Positions 63,620 to 64,000 of a stretch of DNA of 64,000 bases are shown here, piece after piece. Source of the DNA: Xiphophorus maculatus (taxonomy: Eukaryota; Chordata; Actinopteri; Cyprinodontiformes; Poeciliidae); NCBI RefSeq assembly GCF_002775205.1, contig NC_036462.1:29577084-29641083 (forward strand). The letters are read 5' to 3'. Every line of letters begins with the position of its first letter. Position 1 is the stretch's first letter. The notes below the pieces were generated by a model. The model saw only the letters and a program-made list of their open reading frames with translations, searched no databases and was not told the origin of the DNA. A program made the position numbers and the translations under genes.

Positions 63620-64000
63620 ACAACGCTCAAAGGCAGCAATAAGAATCAACAAGAACAATAAATAGAATAAAACGTTGAGGTAGTGGACATCAGTCAAACA
63701 GGTCTGAACTCGAATCGAAGGCAAGTTTGGCAAAATTAGTTTTCAAAAGGGATTTAAAAAAATCAAACTGTACCGACTCTGCAGTACAAATATGAAGGGT
63801 CAGATTGATTCAGAGTCTGGGGACTGCAGAGACAATAGCTTGATCTCTGCTGCGCTTTAATTTGACCATTGACTTCTGGCTGCATGTCCGTGCTCTTTTT
63901 GGACTGTAAAACAAGAACAGCTAAATGACTAGGTGCCAAACTATCTAAAATTTTGAAAGCAATTAAAATAATCTTAAAATCAATATGAAAATGAACAGGG
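63620..64000. repeat. Probable interspersed repeat at window end
   Basis: Phrases such as GGTGCCAAACTATCTAAAAT and AATTAAAATAATCTTAAAAT, then CAATATGAAAATGAACAGGG, resemble an abundant fish repeat as remembered. It runs off the window, so neither family nor boundaries are secure. Confidence 0.3.

Larger units (their letters stand above)
62331..64000. other. Region downstream of cd8a
   Basis: It contains (CA)n at 62741-62779. A segment at 62900-63099 ends in a good donor (AACGAAG|GTGAGA) and could be a 5' non-coding exon of a following gene. Repeat-like DNA fills about 63620-64000. No coding exon is supported. Confidence 0.4.

Overview
The window is nuclear DNA from a ray-finned fish, most likely a percomorph teleost. 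Genes have GT-AG introns, coding exons are separated by AT-rich non-coding DNA, and there are many (TA)n microsatellites plus teleost-type interspersed repeats (Tc1-like elements, hAT-type MITEs, tRNA-derived SINEs, an RLE-type LINE fragment). Five protein-coding genes can be reconstructed, all on the + strand.

Layout. (1) 1-4191: the 3' end of the mitochondrial NAD-dependent isocitrate dehydrogenase beta-subunit gene (idh3b), with two alternative terminal coding exons 2.6 kb apart. (2) about 7.6-8.7 kb: a GC-rich promoter-like region with a CTCF-type motif and YY1-type motifs. It probably starts ptpra, whose coding sequence runs 22151-38049 in 20 exons and encodes a 792-aa receptor tyrosine phosphatase alpha. 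A long 3' UTR reaches about 41.9 kb. (3) 44.9-46.1 kb: gnrh2, a compact TATA-box gene encoding prepro-gonadotropin-releasing hormone II (83 aa). (4) 47042-52319: a seven-coding-exon gene for a four-finger matrin/U1-type C2H2 protein resembling ZMAT1 (580 aa). (5) 57596-61718: a CD8 co-receptor gene, best called cd8a (208 aa: signal, V-type Ig domain, short proline-rich hinge with Cys-x-Cys, one membrane segment, short basic tail).

The order idh3b - ptpra - gnrh2 resembles the vertebrate IDH3B/PTPRA/GNRH2 neighbourhood (human 20p13). I find no mrps26, vasotocin or isotocin gene after gnrh2; the zmat1-like and cd8a genes follow instead. The genes are not a functional unit: they cover metabolism, Src-family kinase control, a neuropeptide, nucleic-acid binding and T-cell recognition.

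The rest is introns and spacers rich in repeats. The observations most worth a second look are the duplicated terminal exons of idh3b, a 28-bp-stem hairpin just upstream of the zmat1-like gene, a perfect 15-bp hairpin in a ptpra intron, a GC-AG intron in the zmat1-like gene, a weak-looking in-frame donor in gnrh2, a U12-type splice-donor match after a hydrophobic short ORF at 54.3 kb, and several non-autonomous transposons with visible terminal inverted repeats. I see no evidence of an entirely new multi-gene system.
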